From positions 2,294,001 through 2,358,000 of the forward strand of contig NZ_CP070969.1 of assembly GCF_017086365.1 (NCBI RefSeq): DNA of 64,000 nucleotides. The letters are read 5' to 3'. Source of the stretch: Paenibacillus tianjinensis. GTDB taxonomy: Bacteria > Bacillota > Bacilli > Paenibacillales > Paenibacillaceae. Shown here piece after piece: positions 17,727 through 26,728 of this stretch (the first letter of the stretch is position 1; every line of letters begins with the position of its first letter). Under the pieces are notes generated by a model, which saw only the letters and a program-made list of their open reading frames with translations, did no database searches and was not told where the DNA came from. A program made the position numbers and the translations under genes.

Positions 17727-18998
17727 ATGAAGCTGAGTAAAGAGGAGAAATCCTGGATTCTGTATGACTGCGGCAATTCAGCCTACTCGATGGCGGTGAC
17801 TACGGCGCTGCTGCCGATTGTATTCGGAATGTTCACGAATGTAGACAGCAGTATGGATTTGGGCTACTTTAATTCCATTGCCAGCATCTTAGTAGCGGTT
17901 CTCAGCCCGATCTTAGGGACGATAGCGGATTATAAGGACCGGAAGAAGCGCTTCTTTATTTTTTTCGCTGCGGTCGGCGTACTGGCTACGGCTTCACTGG
18001 CTTTTATCTCACCGGATAGCGGGCAATGGCAGCTGCTGATTGCTTTTTACATTCTGTCAGCGATCGGATTTGCCGGGTCCAATATCTTCTATGACTCCTT
18101 CCTGGTGGATATTACTAGTGATGAACAGATGGATAAGGTATCCACAAGAGGATTTGCGTTCGGTTATATCTTCAGTGTCATTCCTTTCGGGATCAGCCTG
18201 GTGCTGATATTTGTGATGGGGATGGACAAGGCTGTCGGTTATCAGATCGGGTTCATCATAACCGCACTCTGGTGGGGATTGCTAACTGTGCCTATGATCA
18301 GGGACGTGAAGCAGAGATATTATATTGAGCCTGAACCTAAGCCGATAGTGAACAGCTTCAAACGACTGGCCGTCACTTTTATGAACATCCGCCAGCACAA
18401 AATTGTATTTGTATTTCTGCTCGCCTATTTCTTCTATATTGACGGAGTGGATACCATCATCAAAATGGTAGTACCTTATGCCACTTCCGTTCTGGGCACG
18501 GACGCTCTGGATACTTTTACGCTGCTGGGGATTCTGCTTATTATCCAGATTATTGCGTTTCCGTGCGCGATCCTCTACGGCAATCTGGCCAAAACTTACT
18601 CCGCCCGGAGGATGATTATTGCTGGAATTTTCACTTACATCATCTCCTGTATCGCGGCCTTCTTCATCACCTCTGTGTGGCATGTGTTTATTCTAGGGGC
18701 GCTGATCGGATCGGCTCAAGGCGGAATTCAGGCACTTAGCCGGTCGTATTTTGCCAAGATTATTCCAAAGGAGAATTCCAATGAATTCTTCGGGTTTTAT
18801 AATATCTTTGGTAAGTTTGCGGCCATTCTCGGCCCTGCGGTGATGTCACTGACTACGACGCTTACGGGTGAAGCAAGTTACAGCATTTTAGCGATTATCC
18901 CGCTGTTTCTGATAGGCTTCTTCATCTTCATCACTTTACCAAAGGGGAACGGCTATCGGATCGACAACGCTATGCGTACAAAAAGCCAGGACATTTAG
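17727..18998 (+). CDS. UMF1-family MFS transporter
   Basis: 423 aa from ATG 17727 with AAGAGGAGAA upstream. About twelve membrane spans; the N-terminal motif (WILYDCGNSAYSMAVTTALLP) and the loop ADYKDRKKRFF are characteristic of the UMF1/Atg22-like branch of the major facilitator superfamily. No substrate has been established for most bacterial members. It stands alone, separated from the ger operon by a 120-bp gap and followed by the CstR gene, with no visible operon partner. Confidence 0.88.
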   Translation: MKLSKEEKSWILYDCGNSAYSMAVTTALLPIVFGMFTNVDSSMDLGYFNSIASILVAVLSPILGTIADYKDRKKRFFIFFAAVGVLATASLAFISPDSGQWQLLIAFYILSAIGFAGSNIFYDSFLVDITSDEQMDKVSTRGFAFGYIFSVIPFGISLVLIFVMGMDKAVGYQIGFIITALWWGLLTVPMIRDVKQRYYIEPEPKPIVNSFKRLAVTFMNIRQHKIVFVFLLAYFFYIDGVDTIIKMVVPYATSVLGTDALDTFTLLGILLIIQIIAFPCAILYGNLAKTYSARRMIIAGIFTYIISCIAAFFITSVWHVFILGALIGSAQGGIQALSRSYFAKIIPKENSNEFFGFYNIFGKFAAILGPAVMSLTTTLTGEASYSILAIIPLFLIGFFIFITLPKGNGYRIDNAMRTKSQDI

Positions 18999-19025
18999 CG
19001 TGTACTATCCCCTCTTTTGATCTAT

Positions 19026-19047
19026 ACTATACCTATACAGGTATAGT
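19026..19047 (+). promoter_or_regulatory. CstR-type operator upstream of the CsoR-family gene
   Basis: Inverted repeat ACTATACC-TATACA-GGTATAGT lies 23 bp before the regulator gene and covers a possible -10 (TATAGT 19042-19047; -35 TTGATC 19017-19022, 19-bp spacer). Its core ATACC-N6-GGTAT matches the palindrome before the rhodanese gene, predicting autoregulation and a shared regulon. Confidence 0.75.
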
Positions 19048-19069
19048 AACTAAGAGGAGATGAATAGCT

Positions 19070-19339
19070 ATGGAATACAGTTATCCCGATGAAATCAAAA
19101 CACGTTTACGGAGAATTGAAGGACAGATTCGCGGCGTGCTACGGTTAATGGATGAAGGAAAGTCCTGCAAGGAGGTAGTAGCGCAGCTGTCTGCTGTCCG
19201 GAACGCCTCCGACAGAGCGCTTGCTCAGATCGTTGCGGAGAATCTCCAGCATTGTATTCTGGAGGAACAAGCCAATGGTAATTATGATCCCGGTAAAATG
19301 GTGAAAGAGGCCGTAGAGCTGCTTGTTAAAAGCAGATAA
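19070..19339 (+). CDS. cstR: CsoR-family repressor, CstR-like persulfide sensor
   Basis: 89 aa from ATG 19070 (GAGGAGATG upstream). An all-helical DUF156/CsoR-family protein (TRLRRIEGQIRGVLRLMDEG). Copper-sensing CsoR proteins bind metal with a Cys-His-Cys set spaced HxxxC. Here Cys33 and Cys62 are kept but the His position is Asn58, which argues for the CstR branch that senses reactive sulfur by forming disulfide or polysulfide bridges. The neighbouring rhodanese gene with a near-identical operator supports this. Likely represses itself and the rhodanese gene. Confidence 0.85.
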   Translation: MEYSYPDEIKTRLRRIEGQIRGVLRLMDEGKSCKEVVAQLSAVRNASDRALAQIVAENLQHCILEEQANGNYDPGKMVKEAVELLVKSR

Positions 19340-19380
19340 ATACAAATGCTGTGACTATTAAATATCGAGTTCAACATATG

Positions 19381-19410
19381 AAGAATCCTGAATCCTCAGG
19401 GTTCTTTTTT
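19381..19410 (+). terminator. Terminator of the cstR gene
   Basis: An 11-bp stem with one G-T pair (AAGAATCCTGA with TCAGGGTTCTT, ATCC loop) runs into a T-run at 19405-19410. Confidence 0.85.
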
Positions 19411-19494
19411 CATTACTGACCGCGAAAGCTCCTGGTTACAACCTAATGGAATGAGTTTAAACTTTGGGCATAAATCTTTTCGAGAAATAGAGTG

Positions 19495-19537
19495 TTGATT
19501 AGGTAACGCCAAGACATTATAATACCCATAGGGGTAT
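19495..19537 (+). promoter_or_regulatory. Promoter and CstR operator of the rhodanese gene
   Basis: -35 TTGATT (19495-19500), 17-bp spacer and perfect -10 TATAAT (19518-19523). The palindrome ATACCC-ATAG-GGGTAT (19522-19537) overlaps the -10, so repressor binding would block transcription. It matches the operator before the CstR gene. Confidence 0.82.
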
Positions 19538-19599
19538 AAGTAATAATGAAACAACCTTCATCACCAACTACAGTCAATTAAACAAAGGAGAGCATATAA

Positions 19600-19932
19600 A
19601 TGGCATTTCAAATTCCAAAAGCAGTTACACCTCAAGCGCTAGTTGAACAATTGAAGCAAGGCAAGCCGCTTAATCTATTGGATGTCCGGGAATCCGTGGA
19701 GTGGGCGGAGGGACATGTAGAAGGAGCTAAGCATATTCCGCTAAGCCAGCTGATGGAACGGCGCGAGGAACTGGAACCAGCACAGGAGATTATCATTATG
19801 TGCCGCAGCGGTAATCGAAGCGGTCTGGCATGTGAGCTGCTTCATGAAAAAGGATATAAAGTAGTGAACATGACGGGTGGCCTGAATGCGTGGACCAGCA
19901 AACTGGTTCGGGATGTTCCTTCGAATAATTGA
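19600..19932 (+). CDS. Single-domain rhodanese (sulfurtransferase)
   Basis: 110 aa from ATG 19600 (AAAGGAGAG upstream). One rhodanese domain: LLDVRESVEWAEGHVEGAKH, then the active-site loop CRSGNRSG with catalytic Cys68, which carries the persulfide. Cytoplasmic, no signal peptide. Small rhodaneses under CstR control transfer sulfane sulfur during sulfide/polysulfide detoxification; the operator here supports that role. No sulfide:quinone reductase or persulfide dioxygenase gene lies beside it. Confidence 0.92.
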   Translation: MAFQIPKAVTPQALVEQLKQGKPLNLLDVRESVEWAEGHVEGAKHIPLSQLMERREELEPAQEIIIMCRSGNRSGLACELLHEKGYKVVNMTGGLNAWTSKLVRDVPSNN

Positions 19933-19962
19933 GGAAGAGGAGAATTTGAATTGGTTATAAGG

Positions 19963-19976
19963 GGAATAATTATTCC
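19963..19976. repeat. Perfect 14-bp palindrome GGAATAATTATTCC
   Basis: A fully symmetric 14-mer 30 bp downstream of the rhodanese stop codon and upstream of the terminator at 20065. Possibly an operator for the Usp/Mrp region or a chance A/T palindrome. Confidence 0.35.
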
Positions 19977-20064
19977 AGTTACGATCTAATCCTAAACCTG
20001 TTCAGCTTTACATTCTCCTTCGATGACTATATAATTAATCTAATTGTATATGTAATGAAACGGA

Positions 20065-20101
20065 GGAGCCTGCCAACAGCGGGCTCCTTTTGTGTGTTTT
20101 T
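20065..20101 (+). terminator. Terminator upstream of the Usp/mrp genes
   Basis: An 8-bp stem (20065-20072 with 20080-20087, 7-nt loop) is followed by TTTTGTGTGTTTTT. It most likely ends the rhodanese transcript, but its closeness to the next gene leaves room for attenuation of the following unit. Confidence 0.75.
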
Positions 20102-20135
20102 ATTGGGAAAAATTGACTGATGAGGAGCCTTTGGG

Positions 20136-20768
20136 ATGGAAATGAATAATGAAAGCATCATGGTGTGTGTGCATTATGGTCCTCACGGGCAGCGGTTGAT
20201 TCAAAGAGGAAGCCAGCTGGCCAGACTGCTGCATGCCCCTCTGACTGTGCTTACTGTGGATTCAGCCGGTGACAATGAGTATAACCGCGAGAAACAGCAA
20301 TACCTTTCCGGTTGGGAGAATCAGACGAAAGAGGCTGGTGGACAATTTTTAAACCGCAAATGTAATGGAAAAAAAACGGTTGAGGTCATTGTGGAGACCG
20401 CCAGGGAAAAGAACATCACCCAGATTGTAATTGGACAAACGAGTCAAACCCTCTGGCAGGAGATTACCCGCGGTAGCTTCATCAATGATTTGATGGAACA
20501 GCTCGGCCCCACTGATCTGCATATTGTGGCCGTTCAGCGTTATCCCGAGCTGCTGGAGCAGACTCATGAACAAGGATTTACCGCGTATTTGGTCAAAGAT
20601 GGCGGCCGTTATGTCCTTACGGAGGATGCTGCCGGAAGTGAGCCGGTGAAGGGTGTTTTTTTCCGCGAGCTGGATACGGATTTTAATACCGGTCTGTTTA
20701 AAGTCGTTAAAAACGGTGAGGCACAGTATTTGAGGATAGTACAGAATGAATGGGTTAAGCCGCATTAA
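20136..20768 (+). CDS. Universal stress protein domain protein, KdpD-Usp-like
   Basis: 210 aa from ATG 20136 (GAGGAG upstream; an ATG two codons later is equally possible). Residues 5-135 form a Usp fold: SIMVCVHYGPHGQRLIQRG at the start and VIGQTSQTLWQEITRGSF near the end resemble the Usp domain of KdpD potassium sensors. The C-terminal 60 residues have no motif I recognise. It lies 45 bp upstream of the mrp operon, so it is probably co-transcribed and may couple ion or stress signals to Na+/H+ antiport. That role is inference from position only. Confidence 0.75.
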   Translation: MEMNNESIMVCVHYGPHGQRLIQRGSQLARLLHAPLTVLTVDSAGDNEYNREKQQYLSGWENQTKEAGGQFLNRKCNGKKTVEVIVETAREKNITQIVIGQTSQTLWQEITRGSFINDLMEQLGPTDLHIVAVQRYPELLEQTHEQGFTAYLVKDGGRYVLTEDAAGSEPVKGVFFRELDTDFNTGLFKVVKNGEAQYLRIVQNEWVKPH

Positions 20769-20812
20769 GGGGAATAGTATACAAAATTAATCAAAAAGGG
20801 GGGTGCTGAGCC

Positions 20813-23677
20813 ATGCTGCATGTTGTTAACTTACTTCCATTTGTACTGGCTGCGCTGATGCTGATGATTAGAAAAAAACTGCGCTTTCACATGGGCTGGA
20901 TCGTTCTGCCCCTGCCTGCGGCTCTTTTTCTATATTTCCTAACAAAGATTCCGGCAATTCAGTCAGGGGACAAACTGGTGGATAGTGTCTCCTGGATGCC
21001 GTCTCTTGGAATCGACATCACACTGGTTCTGGATGGGCTAAGCCTGATCTTTGTCCTGCTGATCACCGGGATAGGAGCGCTTGTCGTGCTTTATTCAATT
21101 TATTATCTTCAGAAGCAGAGTGAGGGGATCCGCCAGTTTTATATTTATCTGTTGATGTTCATGGGAGCGATGCTGGGTGTCGTCCTGTCGGATAATCTGA
21201 TGGTGCTGTACGGCTTTTGGGAGCTTACCAGTATTTCCTCATTCCTGCTCATCGCCTTCTGGCACCGCCGGGAGAGATCCCGTTATGGTGCGATGAAATC
21301 CATGCTGATTACGGTATTCGGCGGTCTAGCGATGTTTGCCGGATTTAATCTGCTCTATGTAATGACCGGCACTTATAGTATCCGCGAGATTGTTGCGCAG
21401 GCGGGGACCTTAACGGATAACGCCATGTTTATCCCGGCCATGCTGCTTATTCTGCTGGGTGCCTTTACGAAGTCCGCCCAATTTCCGTTCCACATCTGGC
21501 TGCCCGATGCCATGGAGGCGCCGACTCCGGTCAGTGCCTATCTTCATTCGGCTACGATGGTTAAGGCGGGGATCTACCTGGTGGCGCGGCTTACTCCGCT
21601 GTTTGCCGGGCAATCCGAGTGGTTCTGGTTGGTATCTCTGACAGGGCTGTTTACTTTGATCTACGGTTCCTTTCAAGCGATTAGACAAACCGATCTCAAA
21701 GCGTTGCTCGCATATTCCACCATCAGCCAGCTGGGCTTGATCATGTCTCTGCTGGGGCTCGGATCGGCAGCAGCCTTCTTTGCGGGTACAGAGGAAGCAA
21801 TTTTCTATTCGATGGCTACCACGGCAGCCCTCTTTCATCTCATCAACCATGCCGTCTTTAAAGGCAGTTTGTTTATGGTGGTGGGCATCATTGACCATGA
21901 GACAGGTACACGGGATCTCCGCAAGCTTGGAGGATTGATGTCTCTCATGCCGGTCACCTTTTCCGTGGCAGTGATCGGAGCATTTTCCATGGCTGGAATG
22001 CCGCCGTTCAGCGGATTCCTGAGTAAAGAAATGTTCTTCACTTCTGTACTCAATATCCGCGGGTTCGATATCCTGAGCTCGGGATTCTGGATGCAGGTCT
22101 TTCCGGTGATTGCCTGGCTTGCCAGTGTATTAACCTTTGTATACAGCATGATTCTCGTCTTTAAGACCTTTGGCGGCAAGCTCAAGCAGGATAAGCTGGA
22201 TAAAACTCCTCATGAAGCGCCGCTCGGCCTTTTGCTGTCACCGGTGATTCTGATTTCACTTGCTGTTGTGTTTGCCATCTTCCCTGATCTCGTCTCCGTT
22301 CCGCTGATTGAACCGGCCGTGGCTTCTATTCATACCGGTCTGCTGGCACCAGGGGCAACCTTCGGGGTTTCCATTCATTTCTGGCATGGCTGGACTCCAG
22401 AGATCTTCATGACACTTGGCGTTATAACAGTCGGTGTACTCCTCTACAAGGGCTATGGCCGGCTGCGGGTATTGGACCGTGAAGCAAGCGGACGAAATGT
22501 ACTTAACCGGATGTATGACGGTTCGGTCCACCTGCTGGAAAAAGGGTCGAGACGCTTAACCGACGCTTATATGACGGGCTCCAACCGTCATTACCTGCTG
22601 TACATTTTCAGCTTTATGATCATCGCGCTGCTCGCTGTCCTGATGCGGGAACCTGGAATTAGTTTTGGGATGGAGCACTATGCCCCATTGTCCCTCTATG
22701 AAACAGTTGTTGTAGCCATCATGCTGCTGGCGGCATTTGCGGTTCCTTTTGCCAAATCGCGGGTCAACGCTATCCTGTTCACCGGCGCTGCCGGCTATAT
22801 GGTGACGCTGCTGTTTGTCCTTTTCCGGGCGCCCGATCTTGCACTTACACAGATGATTATAGAGACGGTATCTGTCATTCTGTTCCTGCTCTGTTTCCGG
22901 TATTTGCCGAAGCTGAAGAAACCGAAGGAGCCCCTGCGCTTTAAGCTGCCGAATTTGGTTATCGCGCTAGGAGTTGGCATTACGATGACCTTCATCGCTC
23001 TGGCTGCTATGGGCAGCAGTCCCTTTGAACCCATCTCCGAATTTTTCCTGAAAGAAAGCTACCACTTAGCCGGAGGAAAGAATGTCGTCAATGTCATCCT
23101 GGTAGATTTCCGCGGATTTGATACCTTGTTTGAGATCATGGTGCTTGGGATCGCCTCCCTGGCGATCTACGGGTTGATCCATTTAAGAATGGAAGCAGAT
23201 CTGCCGCAGCCGCAGCAGGGGAAAGCCCTCTCAGCATTGCCTTTGCGGAGTAATGATGTGATCCTGCAGACGATGTCCAAGGGGATTGTTCTTATTATTC
23301 TGATCTTCTCGCTCTATCTGTTTTTTGCCGGTCATCATCATCCGGGAGGAGGCTTTATCGGGGCATTGATGGCCTCTGCCGCTCTTGTTCTTATGGCGAT
23401 TGCCTTCGGTATGGATTGGGTCCGCAAGGCGCTTCCTGTGAATTACCGGCTGCTAACGGCAGTAGGACTGATGATCGCCATTTTAACCGCGTCGGGTTCA
23501 TTTATTTTTGGAGCCCCATTTTTAAGCCATGCTTTCGGTCATTTTCATCTGCCTGTCCTGGGGGATGTAGAGCTGGCGACAGCTGTGCTGTTTGATTTGG
23601 GTGTGTATTTGGCTGTGGTGGGTGTCACAATGAACATCATTTTATCGATTGGAGGGGATAAACAATGGAACTCTTAA
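20813..23677 (+). CDS. mrpA: Mrp Na+/H+ antiporter subunit A fused to subunit B
   Basis: 954 aa from ATG 20813 (AAGGGGGGTG upstream). Residues 1-800 are MrpA, a NuoL/ND5-like subunit with about 20 membrane spans and conserved proton-path segments (LYGFWELTSISSFLLIAFW, FHIWLPDAMEAPTPVSAYLH). Residues about 813-954 (NDVILQTMSKGIVLI, FAGHHHPGGGFIGALMAS) are a full MrpB domain, normally a separate gene of about 140 codons in Bacillus and Staphylococcus. No separate mrpB occurs in the operon. The seven-subunit-equivalent complex exchanges cytoplasmic Na+ for protons, giving salt and alkali tolerance. Confidence 0.95.
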   Translation: MLHVVNLLPFVLAALMLMIRKKLRFHMGWIVLPLPAALFLYFLTKIPAIQSGDKLVDSVSWMPSLGIDITLVLDGLSLIFVLLITGIGALVVLYSIYYLQKQSEGIRQFYIYLLMFMGAMLGVVLSDNLMVLYGFWELTSISSFLLIAFWHRRERSRYGAMKSMLITVFGGLAMFAGFNLLYVMTGTYSIREIVAQAGTLTDNAMFIPAMLLILLGAFTKSAQFPFHIWLPDAMEAPTPVSAYLHSATMVKAGIYLVARLTPLFAGQSEWFWLVSLTGLFTLIYGSFQAIRQTDLKALLAYSTISQLGLIMSLLGLGSAAAFFAGTEEAIFYSMATTAALFHLINHAVFKGSLFMVVGIIDHETGTRDLRKLGGLMSLMPVTFSVAVIGAFSMAGMPPFSGFLSKEMFFTSVLNIRGFDILSSGFWMQVFPVIAWLASVLTFVYSMILVFKTFGGKLKQDKLDKTPHEAPLGLLLSPVILISLAVVFAIFPDLVSVPLIEPAVASIHTGLLAPGATFGVSIHFWHGWTPEIFMTLGVITVGVLLYKGYGRLRVLDREASGRNVLNRMYDGSVHLLEKGSRRLTDAYMTGSNRHYLLYIFSFMIIALLAVLMREPGISFGMEHYAPLSLYETVVVAIMLLAAFAVPFAKSRVNAILFTGAAGYMVTLLFVLFRAPDLALTQMIIETVSVILFLLCFRYLPKLKKPKEPLRFKLPNLVIALGVGITMTFIALAAMGSSPFEPISEFFLKESYHLAGGKNVVNVILVDFRGFDTLFEIMVLGIASLAIYGLIHLRMEADLPQPQQGKALSALPLRSNDVILQTMSKGIVLIILIFSLYLFFAGHHHPGGGFIGALMASAALVLMAIAFGMDWVRKALPVNYRLLTAVGLMIAILTASGSFIFGAPFLSHAFGHFHLPVLGDVELATAVLFDLGVYLAVVGVTMNIILSIGGDKQWNS

Positions 23678-23997
23678 TGGCGGTGGCGGTGGGGATTCTA
23701 TTCACTATAGGCGTCTATCTGATCCTGTCCAAAAGCCTGCTGCGCATTGTACTTGGAACCTCCCTGCTGACACATGGTGTCCATTTGCTGCTTTTGACGA
23801 TGGCGGGACTCAAAAAAGGTTCAGCGCCGGTTCTGGGTAAAGCGGACACTTATGTAGATCCCCTGCCGCAAGCGCTGATTCTAACCTCTATCGTGATCAG
23901 CTTTGGAGTTACTGCCTTCTACTTCGTACTTGCTTACCGTTCTTACCAGGCACTCGGTACAGATGAAATAGACAGCATCAAGGAGGACAAAGAATGA
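23665..23997 (+). CDS. mrpC: Mrp antiporter subunit C
   Basis: 110 aa from ATG 23665, overlapping the mrpA reading frame by 13 bp, with GGAGGGGA upstream. A three-span NuoK-like protein (SLLTHGVHLLLLTMAGLKKG, DPLPQALILTSIVISFG). It is a structural subunit of the Mrp hetero-oligomer. The overlap suggests translational coupling. Confidence 0.95.
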   Translation: MELLMAVAVGILFTIGVYLILSKSLLRIVLGTSLLTHGVHLLLLTMAGLKKGSAPVLGKADTYVDPLPQALILTSIVISFGVTAFYFVLAYRSYQALGTDEIDSIKEDKE

Positions 23998-25475
23998 GCA
24001 ATCTACTGGTGCTGCCGATTCTGATTCCCCTATGTACAGCTGTTATTCTGATGTTCTTCAAAGAGAAGATACGGCTCCAGCGCGGAATCAGTGCAGTTAG
24101 CGGAGTGCTGAATATTCTGATTGCGTTGCTTTTGGTAACTCGTGTTCACTCTGAGGGCATCCAAACCTTACAGATGGGGGGCTGGGCTCCTCCATACGGC
24201 ATTGTATTTGTAGGGGATATGTTTGCTGTATTACTGGTGGCGATGGCATCGGTCGTCAGCTTTGCAATTTTGCTCTATTCCTTCCACAGTATCGGGGAGA
24301 AGCGGGAGCGGTTCTATTACTATACGTTCTTTCAGTTTTTGCTGGTCGGGGTATATGGCTCCTTCCTTACCGGAGATATTTTTAATTTGTTTGTCTTCTT
24401 TGAGGTCATGCTGATTTCATCTTATGCGCTAATTTCAATCGGAGGGACAAGGCTCCAGCTGCGGGAAACGTCAAAATATCTGCTTATAAACATCGTATCC
24501 TCGACGCTTTTTGTTGCAGCGGTTGCTTATCTCTACGCAGCGGTCGGAACGCTCAACATGGCGCATTTGTCCCAGCGTATCGCTGAAGCAGGGCAAGGCG
24601 GCGTGCTTAACGTAATTGCTGTTTTATTTTTAATTGTATTTTCCTTGAAGGCAGGGCTATTCCTGTTCTTCTGGCTGCCGGGATCGTACAGTGCACCTCC
24701 TGCAGCGGTCAGGGCGTTGTTTGGCGCACTGCTGACTAAAGTTGGGCTATATGCGATTATACGCACCTTCACTCTGCTGTTTGTAAACGATCCTGGGTTT
24801 ACCCAAAGCTGGATTGCCTGGATGGCGGCAGCGACGATGATTTTGGGTGGCTTGGGGGCAGTGGCTTACAAGGATATCCCCCGGATTCTGAACTACAACG
24901 TCATTATCAGCGTAGGGTTTGTAGCCTTTGGACTTGCGGCAGGAACAAGGGATGCCCTGGACGGAACGGTCTTCTATCTGCTGCACGATATGCTGGCGAA
25001 GGGACTCATGTTTATTCTGGGCGGAGTCATAATATCTGCTGCGGGAACCGACCGGCTGAACAGCATGGGGGGCATGATTAAAAAGTATCCGCTTATCGGC
25101 TGGATGTTCTTCATCCTGACGCTTGCCCTGGTGGGTATACCGCCGCTCAGCGGTTTTGCCGGCAAGGTGCTGATTATCCGCGGAGCTTTAGATACGGGCA
25201 TGCTGACCTTGTCGCTTATTGGTCTTGGATCAAGCTTCCTGGTGCTATATTCCTTGATTAAGGTGTTCAGACAGGCGTTCTGGGGAAATGAACCAGAGAA
25301 TGATCAGCCTAAAGTGAGTCTGAAATGGGCTTCGGCTATAGCTGGAGGACTGCTAGTCCTCGTGATTGCCATGGGGATCGGAGCAGAGTTCGTATTTACC
25401 TATGTATCTCAGGCTGGTGAAGTTCTGGCCTCCCCCGTGCAATACATTGATGCTGTAATGAAGATGAAGGAGTAG
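23994..25475 (+). CDS. mrpD: Mrp antiporter subunit D
   Basis: 493 aa from ATG 23994, overlapping mrpC by ATGA. NuoN/ND2-like subunit with about 14 spans; visible conserved segments include GDIFNLFVFFEVMLISSYAL and FFWLPGSYSAPPAAVRALFG, with Lys and Glu residues of the proton pathway. Works with MrpA as the antiport-active large subunit. Confidence 0.95.
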   Translation: MSNLLVLPILIPLCTAVILMFFKEKIRLQRGISAVSGVLNILIALLLVTRVHSEGIQTLQMGGWAPPYGIVFVGDMFAVLLVAMASVVSFAILLYSFHSIGEKRERFYYYTFFQFLLVGVYGSFLTGDIFNLFVFFEVMLISSYALISIGGTRLQLRETSKYLLINIVSSTLFVAAVAYLYAAVGTLNMAHLSQRIAEAGQGGVLNVIAVLFLIVFSLKAGLFLFFWLPGSYSAPPAAVRALFGALLTKVGLYAIIRTFTLLFVNDPGFTQSWIAWMAAATMILGGLGAVAYKDIPRILNYNVIISVGFVAFGLAAGTRDALDGTVFYLLHDMLAKGLMFILGGVIISAAGTDRLNSMGGMIKKYPLIGWMFFILTLALVGIPPLSGFAGKVLIIRGALDTGMLTLSLIGLGSSFLVLYSLIKVFRQAFWGNEPENDQPKVSLKWASAIAGGLLVLVIAMGIGAEFVFTYVSQAGEVLASPVQYIDAVMKMKE

Positions 25476-25480
25476 AGGAG

Positions 25481-25957
25481 ATGGCCTTACAAATCCTGTT
25501 TAACCTGTTGATTGCCTTTCTGTGGATGCTGTTGAATACCAATAGCTCGGGCGCAAGCTTCATCGTAGGCTATGTGCTAGGTATAGCTATTTTACTGATC
25601 CTGCGGAAATCCTGGACCCGGCCATTTTATCTTAGACGATTATGGGCCATGCTGAAGCTCCTGCTGATCTTTGCCCGTGAGCTGTTCATCTCAAACTTTG
25701 TAGTCATTGGTCATATTCTTCGTCCAAAACTGGCTATACGTCCGGGTATATTTGCTTATGAAACTGAATTAACTTCAGCTTGGGAAGTCACCTTATTGTC
25801 CTGCCTGATCTGTCTGACGCCGGGAACGCTGACGCTTGATGTTTCGGGTGATGGCAAGACCCTGTATATTCATGCTATTGATATTGCAGATGCAGAGGAG
25901 CTCGCAGAGCAGATTAAAGGTACTTTCGAGCATGCGATTATGGAGGTGACCCGCTGA
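25481..25957 (+). CDS. mrpE: Mrp antiporter subunit E
   Basis: 158 aa from ATG 25481 (GAGGAG upstream), 5 bp after mrpD. N-terminal membrane spans followed by a soluble part with the conserved LTPGTLTLDVSGDGKTLYIH stretch. MrpE is membrane-bound and needed for full antiport complex activity in the family. Confidence 0.93.
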   Translation: MALQILFNLLIAFLWMLLNTNSSGASFIVGYVLGIAILLILRKSWTRPFYLRRLWAMLKLLLIFARELFISNFVVIGHILRPKLAIRPGIFAYETELTSAWEVTLLSCLICLTPGTLTLDVSGDGKTLYIHAIDIADAEELAEQIKGTFEHAIMEVTR

Positions 25958-26250
25958 TGATCTCAGCACTGTTAACTGCATCATTGGTGATTCTGGCTCT
26001 GGCAATGCTGGCCTGCCTGTTCCGGCTCCTGAAAGGGCCGACCCGCTCAGACCGGGTTGCCGCGCTCGATACGATCGGCATTCATGTGCTGGCCATCATA
26101 GCAGTTGTTTCCATGCAGCTGAACACACAGGATTTTCTGGAGATCATTCTGGTGATCGGTATTCTAACATTTATTGGAACGACAGCGCTGGCCAGATATA
26201 TTGAACGGGGCGTAGTGGTCCAAGAAGGAGGTGACACCCATGACAGGTGA
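25957..26250 (+). CDS. mrpF: Mrp antiporter subunit F
   Basis: 97 aa from ATG 25957, overlapping the mrpE stop codon by one base (TGATG). Three membrane spans with the conserved RLLKGPTRSDRVAALDTIG loop. Structural subunit of the Mrp complex. Confidence 0.93.
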   Translation: MISALLTASLVILALAMLACLFRLLKGPTRSDRVAALDTIGIHVLAIIAVVSMQLNTQDFLEIILVIGILTFIGTTALARYIERGVVVQEGGDTHDR

Positions 26251-26602
26251 GCTGATTAGTTCGATTCTGGTGTTGATAGGAGCCATTTTCTGCGCTCTGA
26301 GTGCCTTCGGCTTAGTCCGGCTGCCCGATGTTTATCTGCGTTCGCATGCTGCAACCAAAAGTGCAACGCTTGGGGTGCTTTGTGTGCTGGGCGGGGGATT
26401 TCTGTACTTCTGGGTGGTAGATGGAACAGTCAGCTTCAAGCTGCTGCTCGCTATCGTGTTTGTCTTCATCACTTCACCGGTGGCAGGACATTTGAACGGC
26501 CGGTCCGCCTACCGCTCAGGCATTCCGTTATGGGAAGGCAGTGTTCAGGATGACCTGAAGCCCCTAGTGGACAAAGGTCAGGAAATACCCGGGGAAGAAT
26601 AG
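26240..26602 (+). CDS. mrpG: Mrp antiporter subunit G
   Basis: 120 aa from ATG 26240. This start is favoured over the in-frame GTG at 26231 because AAGGAGGTGA (26225-26234) then has normal spacing. It overlaps mrpF by 11 bp. Three spans with the typical GLVRLPDVYLRSHAATKSAT segment. Last gene of the operon. Confidence 0.93.
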   Translation: MTGELISSILVLIGAIFCALSAFGLVRLPDVYLRSHAATKSATLGVLCVLGGGFLYFWVVDGTVSFKLLLAIVFVFITSPVAGHLNGRSAYRSGIPLWEGSVQDDLKPLVDKGQEIPGEE

Positions 26603-26679
26603 GTGTCGCGGAATTATGGATTAGAAGAAGATGGTGTTTTGCGGGAACGCAATACGCCATGTAATTATGCGGGTGGAAG

Positions 26680-26709
26680 GATTGGCTTGCTAATAGAATC
26701 AAGCCAATC
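26680..26709. terminator. Hairpin between convergent mrpG and isomerase genes
   Basis: A 10-bp perfect stem (GATTGGCTTG/CAAGCCAATC, 10-nt loop) lies between two convergent genes. T-runs are absent on both sides, so it is only a plausible bidirectional transcript end. Confidence 0.45.
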
Positions 26710-26728
26710 ATCCTCCGGGGAAGGTTTA

